This document shows positions 43,820 through 54,802 of a stretch of DNA of 64,000 nt, piece after piece. This stretch comes from Glycine soja (Eukaryota > Streptophyta > Magnoliopsida > Fabales > Fabaceae). The stretch's first letter is position 1. The number at the start of each line of letters is the position of its first letter. A program made the translations under genes and the position numbers. The notes below the pieces were generated by a model, which was not told the origin of the DNA, did no database searches, and saw only the letters and a program-made list of their open reading frames with translations. The stretch is taken from NCBI RefSeq assembly GCF_004193775.1, contig NC_041003.1:30308263-30372262 (forward strand). Direction: 5' to 3'.

Positions 43820-45239
43820 TGTTGGATCAAGTGGCCTCGGAATAATTAAGAAGGGGGGGTTGAATTAATTATTAATGTGCCTTAACTAATTAAAATCTTA
43901 TCCTTCTTAATGTTACTAGATTCAATTAGGCTTTACTACTAAGTTATGTAATTTAAACAAAAGTAAAGCGTAAAAGAAAAGTACACAGCGGAAATTAAAG
44001 AGTTTTGGGAAGAAGAAGACAAACACAAGAATTTTATACTAGTTCGGCAACAACCCGTGCCTACATCCAGTCCCCAAGCAACCTGCGGTTCTTGAGATTT
44101 CTTTCAACCTTGTAAAATCCTTTACAAGCCAAAAATCCACAAGGGATGTCCCCTCCCTTGTTCTCTTTGAAAACCCAAGTGGATGTACCCTCCACTTGAA
44201 CTAATCCACAAGAGATGTACCCTCTCTTGTTCTCAGTATAACAATCCCCAAGTAGATGTACCCTCTACTTGTACCACAAAGGATGTACCCTCCAATGTGT
44301 TGGGACAAAGGATTCTCAGACGGTTAGTCCTTTGAATCTTTGTAAAGGGGAAACAAAAGATATCTCAGGCGGTTAGTCCTTTGAGATCTTTTGTTTAAGG
44401 GAAAGGGAAGAATAAAAAGAATTCTCAGGCGGGGTCCTTTGAATTCTCTTGGAAAGGGAGAAGGGAGACACAAAAGAATTCAGGCGGTTAGTCCTTCGTT
44501 CTTTTGGCAAAGGGAGAAGAGAATGAAAAAGATGAATAGCACAAGTTTTAGAACAAAGAACTTTTCTTGGAAGAGAAAGTGTTGATCAAAAACTTTTAGA
44601 AAGATGAAGAGAAATGAATCAGAAAATTCTGTAGAAAGATATTGAAAGATTGATTGTTTGATGTTGAGAGAAGATTAAAAGATACATGATTGATATTTTT
44701 TTTGTTTCATGCCAAGGTCACATATTTATAATTTCTTGATGACTCAAGTCAAAACTTGTAACTCTTGGCAATTTCTTTAAAACTAATTACTTAAAAAGTT
44801 ATGACTTTTGAAAGAATCTTCAGAAACAAGTCACTTGAAGAATTATGACTTTTGGAAATGAATTTTTCGAAAACAGTCACTGGTAATCGATTACCATTAA
44901 GGTGTAATCGATTACACATCAACAGATGTGACTCTTCATTTTGAATTTTTAAAATCTTAACATTTTAAAACACTGGTAATCGATTACTACCTTCTGGTAA
45001 TCGATTACCAGAGAGTAAATCTCTTTGGTAATGATTTTGTGAAAACTTCTTGTGCTACTCAATGTTTTGAAAAACTTTTTAATACTTATCTTGATTGAGT
45101 CTTCTCTTGAGTCTTGAATTTTGATCTTGATTATTCTTTAATCTTGAATCTTAAATCTTGAATCTTGAATCTTGAAACTTTGCTTAACTCTTGATTCTTT
45201 GGCATCATCAAAATAACCTTGGAAGACATTGCTTCCACA
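43820..45239 (-). mobile_element. solo LTR, 1420 bp, env-bearing Copia family
   Basis: Starts TGTTGGATCAAGTGG and ends GCTTCCACA. It is flanked by a perfect 5-bp duplication CTTTA (43815-43819 and 45240-45244). It is homologous to the LTR at 54803-56425 (shared GGCCTCGGAATAATTAA, CCGTGCCTACATCCAGTCCCC-type blocks, repeated GATGTACCCTC words). It holds TGGTAATCGATTACCA at 44881 and 44995. It was inserted between RNase H and the 3' LTR of the minus-strand Copia element. Confidence 0.92.
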
Positions 45240-45332
45240 CTTTACCTCAATGAGATCATTTAATAACCTTAATGTACAAAGTGTAATAACTGAATAATAA
45301 ATCATATATATATAACCAAATATATCCAAAAG

Positions 45333-46845
45333 TCAATGTATGCATACATAAAATCTAACATAGAACATAAAATACATAAAAGTGACTAACTCCCACAAAA
45401 CCAAAGATTCCTCGAACTGTAAAACACCCATGTGAGCAACATGCTCATGAAAGACCTTGGGTGGAAGGTCCTTAGTAAGAGGATCTGCTACCATGGAGTT
45501 TTTCCCTAAGTGTTCTACGGAAATTTGTCCACTCTGTACCCTTTCCTTAATAACTAGGAACTTGATGTCAATATGCTTCAACTTGGTCGAGCTCCTATTG
45601 TTGTTAGAATACAATACAACTGATTTATTGTCACAAAATAACATAAGTGGTCTTTCAATTCCTTCCACAATTTGCAGCCCCGTGACAAAATTTCTCATCC
45701 ATATTCCATGATTTGATGCCTCATAACATGCCACAAATTTTGTTGTCATAGTGGATGAAGTAGTAAGGGTTTGCTTGGCACTGCGCCAAGAAACCACACC
45801 ACTAGCTAACATGATAATGTAACCTAAAGTGGATCTCAAATTATCTAGGCATCCTACAAAATCTGAGTCAAAATACCTAGTGATCTCCAACTAATCTGAC
45901 CTCTTGTATGTGAGCATATAATACTTTGTTCTCTTCAAATACCTCATAACTCTTTTGGCTGCTTTCCAATGATCCATTCCTAGATTGCTTAAATATCTGC
46001 CTAATACCCCAATTATGTATGCTATATCTGGACGCGTACATACTTGGGCATACATTAAACTCCCTATAGCTGATGCAAAGGGAATCTTCTGTAATTCCTG
46101 AATTTCCAAATTTCCTTTTAGGCACTATTTGAGACTAAACTTGTCTCCCTTAGCAACTGGAGTATCCCCGGATTTACATTCCTACATGCCAAACCTTTTA
46201 AGTACCTTTTCGATATATCTCCTTTGTCATAATCCTATAATGCCCCGAGATTGATCTCGGTGTAACTGAATTCCTAATACAATAGAGGCATCACCAAGAT
46301 CTTTCATTTCGAAATTTCTTGATAGAAATATCTTGGTTTCGTCCAACATTCCTATATCATTAGTGACAAGCAGTATGTCATCAACATATAAGACCAGGAA
46401 AATGTACTTGCTCCCACTGAATTTGTGATACACACAATCCTCAACAAGATTCATCTTGAAACCAAATGAGATAATTACTTGATGAAATTTGTGGTACCAT
46501 TGACGAGATGTCAATTTTAGCCAATAAATGGATTTTGTTAGTTTGCAAACCATATTCTTTGGGTCACCTGACACAAAGTTTTCTGGTTGCACCATATAAA
46601 TTGTCTCATCAATGTTGCCCTTGAGAAATGTCGTCTTGACATCCATTTGATGAAGCTCCAAATCATAATGTGCAATAAGAGTCGTGATTGTCCTAAAAGA
46701 GTCTTTCGATGATACCAGAGAGAAAGTCTCTTTAAAGTCAATCCCTTCCTTTTGGGTATAGCCTTTTGCCACAAGACGAGCCCTATACCTCTCCATATTA
46801 CCCTTGGAATCCCGCTTGGTCTTAAATATCCATTTGCAATAAATG
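45333..46845 (-). pseudogene. Copia reverse transcriptase and RNase H, broken
   Basis: This is the replication half of pol. Reading down from 46845: KWIFKTKRDSKGN, RLVAKGYTQKEGIDF, MDVKTTFLKG, and then LYVDDILL (catalytic YVDD) near 46370-46400. After about 46227 the frame changes: IGSLMYAQVCTRPDIAY at 45960-46070, then RNase H at 45333-45890 with the ADP-less start FDSDFVGC, SSTMTTKFVACYEA and LFCDNKSV. The usual EAE of RNase H is replaced by TTKF, so a catalytic Glu is lost. It ends at 45333 with a normal stop. The N-terminal part of RT continues across the Gypsy nest at 51983. Confidence 0.88.
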
Positions 46846-47753
46846 TGATGCAATCCTACCCTGCAAGGGAGTTGGATAGAAGACTCCAAGTAGATTGGGC
46901 CAGAGATGCAAGAGAAGGTCCTAAGGTTCTCATGAGCCTTAGGGTAGATTTCGAGCCCATGGGCTAAGTATGAGCCCACTTATCTTTGTACATATTAGAT
47001 TAAGGTTTCATTATTTTTGGGCCTTGTATTTAGGGCTCCATAATGTAGGTAGGGTACCCTAGAAATGTAGAATTTTTCAGCCCTTGTATTTTAGGGCACC
47101 TAGACTAGTTTTTGTATTAAGGGTAGTTTTGTAATTTCACATGCATTAAGTGAATATTTGATGTGTGTGTTGGAAAATAAATTTAATTGAATTGGGAGAA
47201 GCCCAATCCAATTAAATTTTAGAGGGAGAGGTGAGCATTTTCTTGCTACACCCCATTGCCACATCATATAGTCACACTTTGTGCATGTCCTTCATGCTTT
47301 ACATGCCTCAGGACACCTAAGCACACTTAGTGGAGAATCTTAGACTTGATCTTGGATTAGTAAGATGAACCATAACAAAAATTCACTTATCATAATTAGT
47401 GAAATTTTGGCTCCACAAATTCAATTTCAAATCCAAGTGAAATTTGAATAGAAATTCAAATTTCCCTCCAATTTTGTGTGGTACTTAGGCTATAAATAGA
47501 GGTCATGTGTGTGCATTTTTTTCTACTTTGATCATTTGAGAATTACACTTCAAAGTTCAGACATCTTTTGAGGCACAAAATTTTGTGCTCCCTCTCTCCT
47601 TCTCCCTCCATTCTTCTTCTCCTACCTTCAAGCTCTTATCCATGGCTTCCTATGGTGGTGAGCTTCTTCTTGACTCATCTTCTCCTTGAAGTGGCATCTC
47701 CAATCATCTTTCTCCTTCTCCATTCCTCTACCATTGAAATTCAAGAAGCAAAG

Positions 47754-48612
47754 TGATGCAATCCTACCCCCCAAGGGCATTGGATAGAAAACTCCAAGAA
47801 GATTGGGCCAGAGATGCAAGAGAAGGCCTTAGGTTCTCATGAGCCTTAGGGTAGATTTCGGGCACATGTGTTAAGTATGAGCCCACTTATCTTTATACAT
47901 ATTATATTAAGGTTTCATTATTTTTGGGCCTTGTATTTAGGGCTCCATAATGTAGGTAGGGTGCCCTAAAAATGCAGGATTTTTCAGTCCTTGTATTTTA
48001 GGGCACCTAGACTAGTTTTTGTATTAGGGGTAGTTTTGTAATTTCACATGCCTTAAGTGAATATTTGATGTGTGTTGGGAAATAAATTTAATTGAATTGG
48101 TAGAAGTCCAATCCAATTAAATTTTAGAGGGGGAGGTGAGCATTTGCTTGCTACAACCCAATGCCATATCATATAGTCACACTTTGTGCATGTGCTTCAT
48201 GCTTTACATGCCTCATAACACATAAGCACACTTAGTGGAGAATCTTGGACTTGATCTTGGATTAGTGGGCTGAACCATAGATAAAATTCACTAATCACAA
48301 ATAGAGGTCATGTGTGTGCATTTTTTCAACTTTTATCATTTGATAATTAAACTTCAAAAGTTTAGACTTCTTTAGAGGCATTTAATTTCATGCTCTTCTC
48401 TTCCTCTCGCTTCATTCATCTTCTTCTACCTTCAAGCTCTTATTCATGGCTTCCTATGGTGGTGAGCTTCTTCTAGACTCATCTTCTACTTGAAGTGGCA
48501 TCTCCATTCATCTTTCTCCTTCTCCATTCCATTGCATTCAGACCTCAAGAAGCAAAGGAATCTATTGATGAAGAAGATCCAAGGCCTACAAGCTCCATAT
48601 GGAGCTACATCA
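47754..48612 (+). repeat. left LTR of the inner Gypsy element
   Basis: 859 bp. Relative to the sister LTRs it lacks about 140 bp between 48296 and 48300, and the deletion removes the TATA: sister copies read GGCTATAAATAGAGG, this one ATCACAAATAGAGG. It would be promoter-less. Confidence 0.85.
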
Positions 48613-48614
48613 TG

Positions 48615-48627
48615 TGGTATCAAGAGC
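48615..48627 (+). other. primer binding site of the inner Gypsy element
   Basis: TGGTATCAAGAGC, two bases after the LTR. This is the initiator-Met type with one extra A. The related element at 57471 has TGGTAATCAGAGC at 58342-58354, with the extra A elsewhere. Confidence 0.75.
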
Positions 48628-50530
48628 ATCTTCGTCTATGTGATGTTCTTTTGCTTCCTCTATCTTTTTGTTTGGTCCATTCACTTTAATTACTTGTTCT
48701 TCATCTTATTCTCCCTGTATATCCTCCATTTTCTTGTGGTTTTTTTCTTTTTAGAGTAGATTAAAAAAATAAACCGATTAAATCTTAGATCAACACTTGT
48801 TCTTGTATTTCTATGGTCCAAATTTTATAGATCTACTCTTGAATCATGTTTTTGTGTTGATTTTAGGTCCTATCATTTTTCAGTCATAATCTTCTTGTGC
48901 TAAACCTTTAGATCTAAATTTTCTTCCAAAATATTGATTAGAAAAAAAACACAAAAACCTAAGTGTAAATCACTTAATCCATGTTGTCTTAGAGTCATGC
49001 TTAGTCATAATAATTGTCACATTATGTTCTAAGTTTATGTTGAATTTTGATTTTGTTGATTGAATTTTAGATACATTTGTTCATGTATTCTTTTAATTCT
49101 TAGCCTATCTTTTTTAATTTTGATTCTAATTCATGCATGTTATTTAGTTCATAACATGTTGTAAATCAATTCCTAGAAGTAGTCTTGTTGTTGAACTTTG
49201 TTTTGTTTTCTAAGTTTCCAATATGATGCGTATGAAGAAATTGAGTTGTGGTGCTGAGTTGTGGCTGGATTTGTGAATCAAAATAAGTCTTAAACTCTCT
49301 TGACTTGTGTTATTCAAGACATTTTAACATAAGCAAACACAAATTGTAATTATTCAAGCCTTAAGCAACATAAACACTATTCTTAATTTCTAGGTTGAAA
49401 TCGTTGGTGCTGGCAGCTTGAACATACAAACTTGTAAAAATTACTGAGAATTGGTCACTGCGAATTTTGAGCTCAAATATTTACTGAATTTTCTAGACAT
49501 CTGGAAACAAATTATGAAAAAAAGAAAAAAGTGATTTGGACAAAAGGAAAAAATAATAAAAATTACACAAGTTGGCAGGAAAATCAGTGTCCAAAAAAGA
49601 AAAAAAAGTGAAAGGGACGTGTGCTTGTTGTTTTGGCTCAAAATTTGTTCTATAATTGGTGCCTATTTTATGTCAATCTTAGTTTTGATATTTCAATTCA
49701 AAATTAGTGTGAAAAAAAGTGCCAAAACTAGAGGTTTCTTAAGTCTCTTTTGTTGTTTTTTTTTTTACTCTACTCTAGAGCCATTCTTAGTTTCTCTTTG
49801 AGTCCTAGCTTGCTTTTATGTTCTTTTCATTGCTTTAATTGTTGAATAATTCTTGAAAATTTTTCTTGTTAAAACTCTATTGGTTTAGCTTTCATTTCAT
49901 TTTTTGCTCTTTGGTTATGGCTTGTCTCTTTGTTTCCTTGTTTGTGAGTTGCCTTATAGGGAATTGGAAAGGAGGATTGGTGTCATCCCTTGAAGAATTT
50001 GAGTCAAGAAGCAATGGGCCAACCACTATAAGAGCTATTGGACTAAGAAGCACTCCAAATTGAGTGAAACACCAAAGAGAGAATAGCCACCAAAATTGAG
50101 AACTTTTTTTTGTAATTTTGTAATTGGCAATTTGCTTTGCTTTCAAATTTTGTAACAAAAAGGCCTTTCATTGGAAGTAAGTTGGGAGCCTCCAATAGGT
50201 CACCCTACTTCCATTTGTGTGTAATAATTTTAGGCAATTTTCCCTTAGGATAGTGAGTGTTTTGTTGGAAACCTTAAATGAGGTCATCCAAACACTCTTA
50301 GGATCCGCCTAGTTTGCATTTCTTGCACTTTAATTTATTGCTTACTTTCATAGCTTATTTCCCTTACCTTCCATTATCAAACTGCCTAGATAGCTTTCCT
50401 TTTACCAATTGGTTTTTACCTTATCTTTCACACCTCTTTTAGTGTTTATTTTGGCTAGTTTCAACCATAGTTTCTTTTACCTTTTGTTTTCAAACCCCCA
50501 ACAAGAAAGAACAACAACTTAGGAACCAAC
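48628..50530 (+). other. Gypsy 5' leader
   Basis: Non-coding leader homologous to 58355-60212 (shared GCTGGCAGCTTG, ACATACAAACTTGTAAAAAT and AGCACTCCAAATTGAGTGAA blocks). Small ORFs here are not conserved and not called. Confidence 0.6.
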
Positions 50531-51206
50531 ATGAGTCTTCATTCTTCATCTAGCGTTAATGGTGAGGGTTCTACTCCTAAGGACCCCTTGTATAAGATAT
50601 TAGATGAGTTGAGATCCCTTAAGTTGTGGAAAGAAAAACAACAGAGAAAAGAAAAAGGAAAAAAAAGAGTGGAAGAAATAAGTCAAGATGAAAGAGAGAA
50701 AATAAGAAAGGAAGAAAGAAGAAAAATAATGAAAGAAATGGAAAAAGAAAAAACATGCCTCCTATAGTAGTCATGAATTTTGCAAGAGCCTAAGTGAAGA
50801 ACATAGTGACTATTATAGAGGAAGGCATAGGTCACATCCTAGACCTCACTCCCAAAGAAGAGAAAAGGATAAAAGGCCTCAAGAGATTAACATTAGCCTC
50901 CCATATTTCCATGGAAAAGATAATGTTGAGGCCTACTTAGATTGAGAAATGAAGGTTGAACAACTCTTTGCTTGCCATCATATTAGCAAAGAGAGAAAAG
51001 TTCCATTGGCTACCCTTAGCTTTCAAGGGTATGCCCTCTATTGGTGGACTTCCCTTGTTAGGGAACAAAGGATTCATGGGGATCCTCCAGTAGAGTATTG
51101 GAATGATCTTAAGAGTGCCCTTAGGAAGAGGCACATTCCCTCCTACTATGAAAGGGAGCTTATGGACAAGCTCCAAAGGCTTAGACAAGGGAGTATGAGT
51201 GTTTGG
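50531..51206 (+). pseudogene. Gypsy gag, frameshifted and truncated
   Basis: Same protein as the one at 60213. The start ATGAGTCTTCATTC is followed by a very Lys/Glu-rich coiled-coil-like segment and a stop after 78 codons, caused by a frameshift near 50750. The conserved gag domain resumes in another frame with KVEQLFACHHISKERKVPLA and LYWWTSLVREQR (50949-51090). A TGG-to-TGA change at about 50944 adds a stop. It ends at GSMSVW, where the LTR-derived sequence starts. It is clearly non-functional. Confidence 0.85.
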
Positions 51207-51917
51207 TTTGTATTAGGGGTAGTTTTGTAAATTTCACATGCATTAAGTGAATATTTGATGTGTGTGTTGGAAAATAAATTTAATTGAATTGGGAGAAGCC
51301 CAATCCAATTAAATTTTAGAGGGGGAGGTAAGAATTTTCTTGCTACACCCTATTGCCACATCATATAGTCACACTTTATGCATGTCCTTCATGCTTTACA
51401 TGCCTCATGACTTATAAGCACACTTAGTGGAGACTCTTGGACTTGATCTTGGATTAGTGGGCTGAACCATAGCTAAAATTCACTAATCATAATTAGTGAA
51501 TTTTTGGCTCCAAAAATTTGGCTCCACAAATTCAATTTCAAATTCAAATGTAATTTAAATAGAAATTCAAATTTCCCTCCAATTTTGTGTGACACTTAGG
51601 CTATAAATAGAGGTCATGTGTGTGTATTTTTTCAACTTTTATCATTTGAGAATTAAACTTCAAAGTTCAGACTTCTTTAGAGGCACTGAATTTCATTCTC
51701 TTCTCTTACTCTCCTTTCATTCATCTTCTTCTACCTTCAAGCTCTTATCCATGGCTTCCTATGGTGGTGAGCTTCTTCTAGACTCATATTTTACTTGAAG
51801 TGGCATCTCCATTCATCTTTCTTCTTCACCATTCCGCTTCAATTAGACCTCAAGAAGCAAAGGAATCTATTGATGAAGAAGATCCAAGGCCTACAAGCTC
51901 CACATGGAGCTACATCA
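51207..51917 (+). repeat. 5'-truncated right LTR of the inner Gypsy element
   Basis: Begins inside the LTR at TTTGTATTAGGGGTAG (equivalent to about 48016 in the left LTR) and runs to GCTACATCA. The TATA at 51601 is intact. The junction with gag lacks the PPT, so this is a deletion, not a natural boundary. Confidence 0.85.
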
Positions 51918-51982
51918 CAAAGGACTCCATTGATGAAGAAGATTCAAGGCCTACAGGCTCCACATGGAGCTACATCACAATG

Positions 51983-53899
51983 GGTCTCACACCTTCTAGT
52001 AATGGGACAAGTTCCCAAACCTTGTTGTCTTGCATGGACTTATACTCCTCATTTATTGCTTCAATCCACTTTTCTGAGTTGGAATCTTGCACGGCTTGAT
52101 GGAAGTTGGCTGGGTCATCTTCCATCATATCATTATTTTCCTCATGTTCCTGGAGAAATACCACATAATCATCTGGAATAGCACTTCTCCTTTCTCTTGT
52201 AGATCTCCACAAAGGTACTGGCTCATGAAGCATAGGTTCTTGAGGATCTTGAGTTTGTTCTTCATGAATGACCAAATTATCTTTAGTGGGGGATTCAATA
52301 ACAATATCTTGTAGAGGTTCCGAATTTGCTTTATCAAAAGCAACTGTATGAATCAATTCTGGAATTGTTACTGATTTTTCCTCTAAGACCAAGTTTTTAA
52401 CCTTATTCTTCCCCCAAACTCAATATCCTAAAAGAATATGGCAATTCCCATCTCAAAAATTGTCTTTAATTTGGGATCATAAAATTTCTAGCCCCTGGAT
52501 CTTTCAGAATAACCAATAAAGTAGTTGCTCATTATTCAGAAGTCCAATTTCCTTTCATTTGGCTTATAAGGCCTTGCCTCAGCTGGACATCCCTATACAT
52601 GAAAATGTTTCAGACTAGGCTTTCACCCAACCCAAAGCTTATAAGGTGTTTTGGAAACTACCTTGGTTGGCACTCTATTTAGAATATAAATTGCAGTCTT
52701 TAGTGCCTCTCCCCAGAGTGACTCTAGTAAGTTAGAATGACAAATCATGCTTCTTACCATATCTTTAAGAGTTCTGTTTTGTCTTTCAGCCACACCATTC
52801 ATGCTAGGTGACCCCGACATGGTGTACTGTAGGATGATTCCACATTCCTCTAGGTACCTGGCAAAAGGCCCCGGACGTTGTTCACCTGAACCATCATATC
52901 TGCCATAGTATTCACCACCACGGTCAGATCTGACACACTTTATTCTTTTGTTGAGTTGATTTTCAACTTCAACTTTAAATGTTTTGAACACATCCAAAGA
53001 TTGTGAATTTTCCTGTATAAGAAACAAGTATGCATATCTGGAGTAATCTTCTATGAATGATATAAAATATTGTTGACCATTCCACAAAGGTGTATGAAAT
53101 GGTCCACAAATGTCCGTATGTATCAATTCCAAGATGTCAGTAGCCCTATATGCACTTAATTTATTGCTTTTGGTCTGTTTACCTTTAATGCATTCAACAC
53201 AAGCATCAAAGCTTGTGAAATCAATGGAATCCAAGATTCCGTTTGACACAAGTCGTTCAATTCTATTCTTAGAAATGTGACCTAAGCGCTTATGCCATAA
53301 TGCTCCTGAGTTTGTATTATCAATTCTACGCTTAGTACCATGCAATTTCACATTAAAGGATTCACCATAGGAAGCTACAATATCAAGTAAATATAGATTA
53401 TCATTAACCAAGAGTGAACCAGTTCCAACAATATCTGAATTAAAAAGAAAACCTGAACATATTGTTTCCAAATGAACACAAATAAACCAATTTGTCCAAA
53501 TAAAAAAATGAAACCAATTTTTTTCTAAATGACGGTACAACAATAGTGTCTTTCAAATCCAAATAAAAACCAGTACATAATAAAAATCTAAAGTTCCCTA
53601 TAGCTTCCACTTCCACCGATTTACCATCTCCAACATAGATCCATCTTTCAGAATCAATTGGCTTCCGGTAGCTTAGGCAACCCTACATTGAAACACTGAT
53701 GTTAGTAGTGGCACCAGAATCTAACCATCAAGTGTTTCTAGGTACTGAAGCTAAATTGAACTCATAACAGACCAAAGTAAGAAACATACCCTTCTTTGCA
53801 CGCTAAGCATGATATTTGGTACATTTCTTCTTTACATGTCCAGGCTTACTGCAAAAGAAACATTTGTCACCTTGATTTTGTTTCTTTTGTGTTGGACCC
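51983..53899 (-). pseudogene. Copia gag end, protease, integrase and RT start, broken
   Basis: Minus strand from 53899: zinc knuckle CFFCSKPGHVKKKC (about 53820-53870), protease WLDSGATTN (about 53720), and GAG-pre-integrase [15 protein letters not shown] with CVECIKGKQ. The integrase core follows, with HTDICGPF and RSDRGGEY, then [15 protein letters not shown] linker segment (FHVWGCPA-like, 52560-52620, damaged) leads to the start of RT, NKVWELVPLLEGVRPI, at 52000. Catalytic Asp, Asp and Glu of integrase are visible. Stops and frameshifts occur in gag and near 52430-52620. It continues into the RT at 46845 on the far side of the Gypsy nest. Confidence 0.87.
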
Positions 53900-54802
53900 T
53901 GTCTCAACCTACCCTTCGGCGGGAGGGCGACGTGGGGCTCACGGGTGTGTCTTCCAAGGGAGGAAGGCGCGCGGAGTCGCCACCAACGTTTATTCGAGGA
54001 AAACGTTGGAAAAACCGGAACGCGTGGTGTGGTATACGAACTTTAAGTGTGAAAGGTTCAAAGTTGTTTTTATGCACAAGGAAGGTATTAGCACCCCACA
54101 CGTTCGTCACAAAAAACGTCAACCTTTAATTAAATGTGCAATATCATGATTTAAATTTTATTTTCCCTTTTTTATGTTTTTTTGTATTTTATGTTTTTTA
54201 CGTTTTTTACTTTTTGTGGTCGACAAGGGTGTTTCCCTCGCTCCTACGTATTCCTCAATTGCGATGTGGAAATCAGACCTACATAGTTCTTTCAGAACTA
54301 AACGTTGGTTAAGTTGTTTTTATCTTTTTTTGCAAGATATATTTTAACCGAACAAAAGGTCATTTATGGCGTTGGACCAATAAACAATCTTTTGATTTTG
54401 AAAGGAGAGAAACATTAAGGCGATGGACCATTAATGATCTCTTGGTTTTTTGAAAGTAGAGAAACATTAAGGCGTTCGACCATTAATGATCTCTTGGTTT
54501 TTGAAAGGAGAAAAACATTAAGGCGTTGGACTACTAACGATCTCTTGGTTTTTGAAAGGACAGAAACATTAAGGCGTTGGACCATTAATGATCTCTTGGG
54601 GTGGTCGACAAAAGCGGGGCTTTTGCTCCTACGTATCCTCAATTACGATGAGGAAATCAGACCTACGTAGTTCTTGCAAAAGCGGTAAAGTTATGTGTTG
54701 ATTTTATGCCTTTGAACGGTCCATGTTAATCGATAAAAGCAAAGAAGACCGTTTAAGGCGTTGGACCTTAAAATGGTTTTTAGTGATTTTTGCGGACAAA
54801 GT
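53900..54802 (-). repeat. Ogre/Tat-like LTR fragment
   Basis: Starts TGTCTCAACCTACCC at 53900, inside Copia gag, and is homologous to 29518-31302 and 10427-12516. It carries two nested hairpins (54218-54300 and 54601-54690) and four tandem conserved-loop hairpin units (54365-54600). It stops at 54802, where another Copia LTR begins; the rest is outside the window. Confidence 0.87.

Larger units (their letters stand above)
47754..51917 (+). mobile_element. internally deleted Gypsy element (inner), TSD CAAAG
   Basis: Its LTR starts TGATGCAATCC at 47754 and the distal LTR ends GCTACATCA at 51917. CAAAG at 47749-47753 and 51918-51922 is a perfect target duplication. Contents: left LTR, PBS, 1.9-kb leader, broken gag, then a direct jump into the middle of the right LTR. 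All of pol is lost. It inserted within an LTR of its own family. Confidence 0.9.
46846..51977 (+). mobile_element. Gypsy solo LTR (outer), split by a second Gypsy element
   Basis: The left part 46846-47753 starts TGATGCAATCC. The right part 51923-51977 ends GGAGCTACATCA. Together they form one LTR of about 963 bp with TATA at 47491. The flanks are AAATG (46841-46845) and CAATG (51978-51982), a target duplication with one mismatch. Removing it restores Copia RT reading from LEGVRPI to CKWIFKTK. It is therefore a solo LTR in Copia pol, later hit by the inner element. Confidence 0.88.
42929..53899 (-). mobile_element. minus-strand Ty1/Copia element with nested insertions
   Basis: An old Copia element whose 3' LTR is at 42929-43515 and whose pol is split by a Gypsy nest (46846-51977); a solo LTR (43820-45239) lies between its RNase H and its 3' LTR. 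Pol reads in Copia order on the minus strand: gag zinc knuckle and protease near 53650-53880, integrase 52623-53400, then RT and RNase H 45333-46845. Its 5' portion is cut at 53899 by an Ogre-like LTR, so its 5' LTR is outside the window. Numerous frameshifts make it defective. It inserted in the dioxygenase exon. Confidence 0.85.

Noticed and set aside
45112..45180. Short tandem TTGAATC words at the end of the solo LTR
   Set aside because: Simple low-complexity repeat; similar words recur in the sister LTR near 56230-56330, with no further structure.
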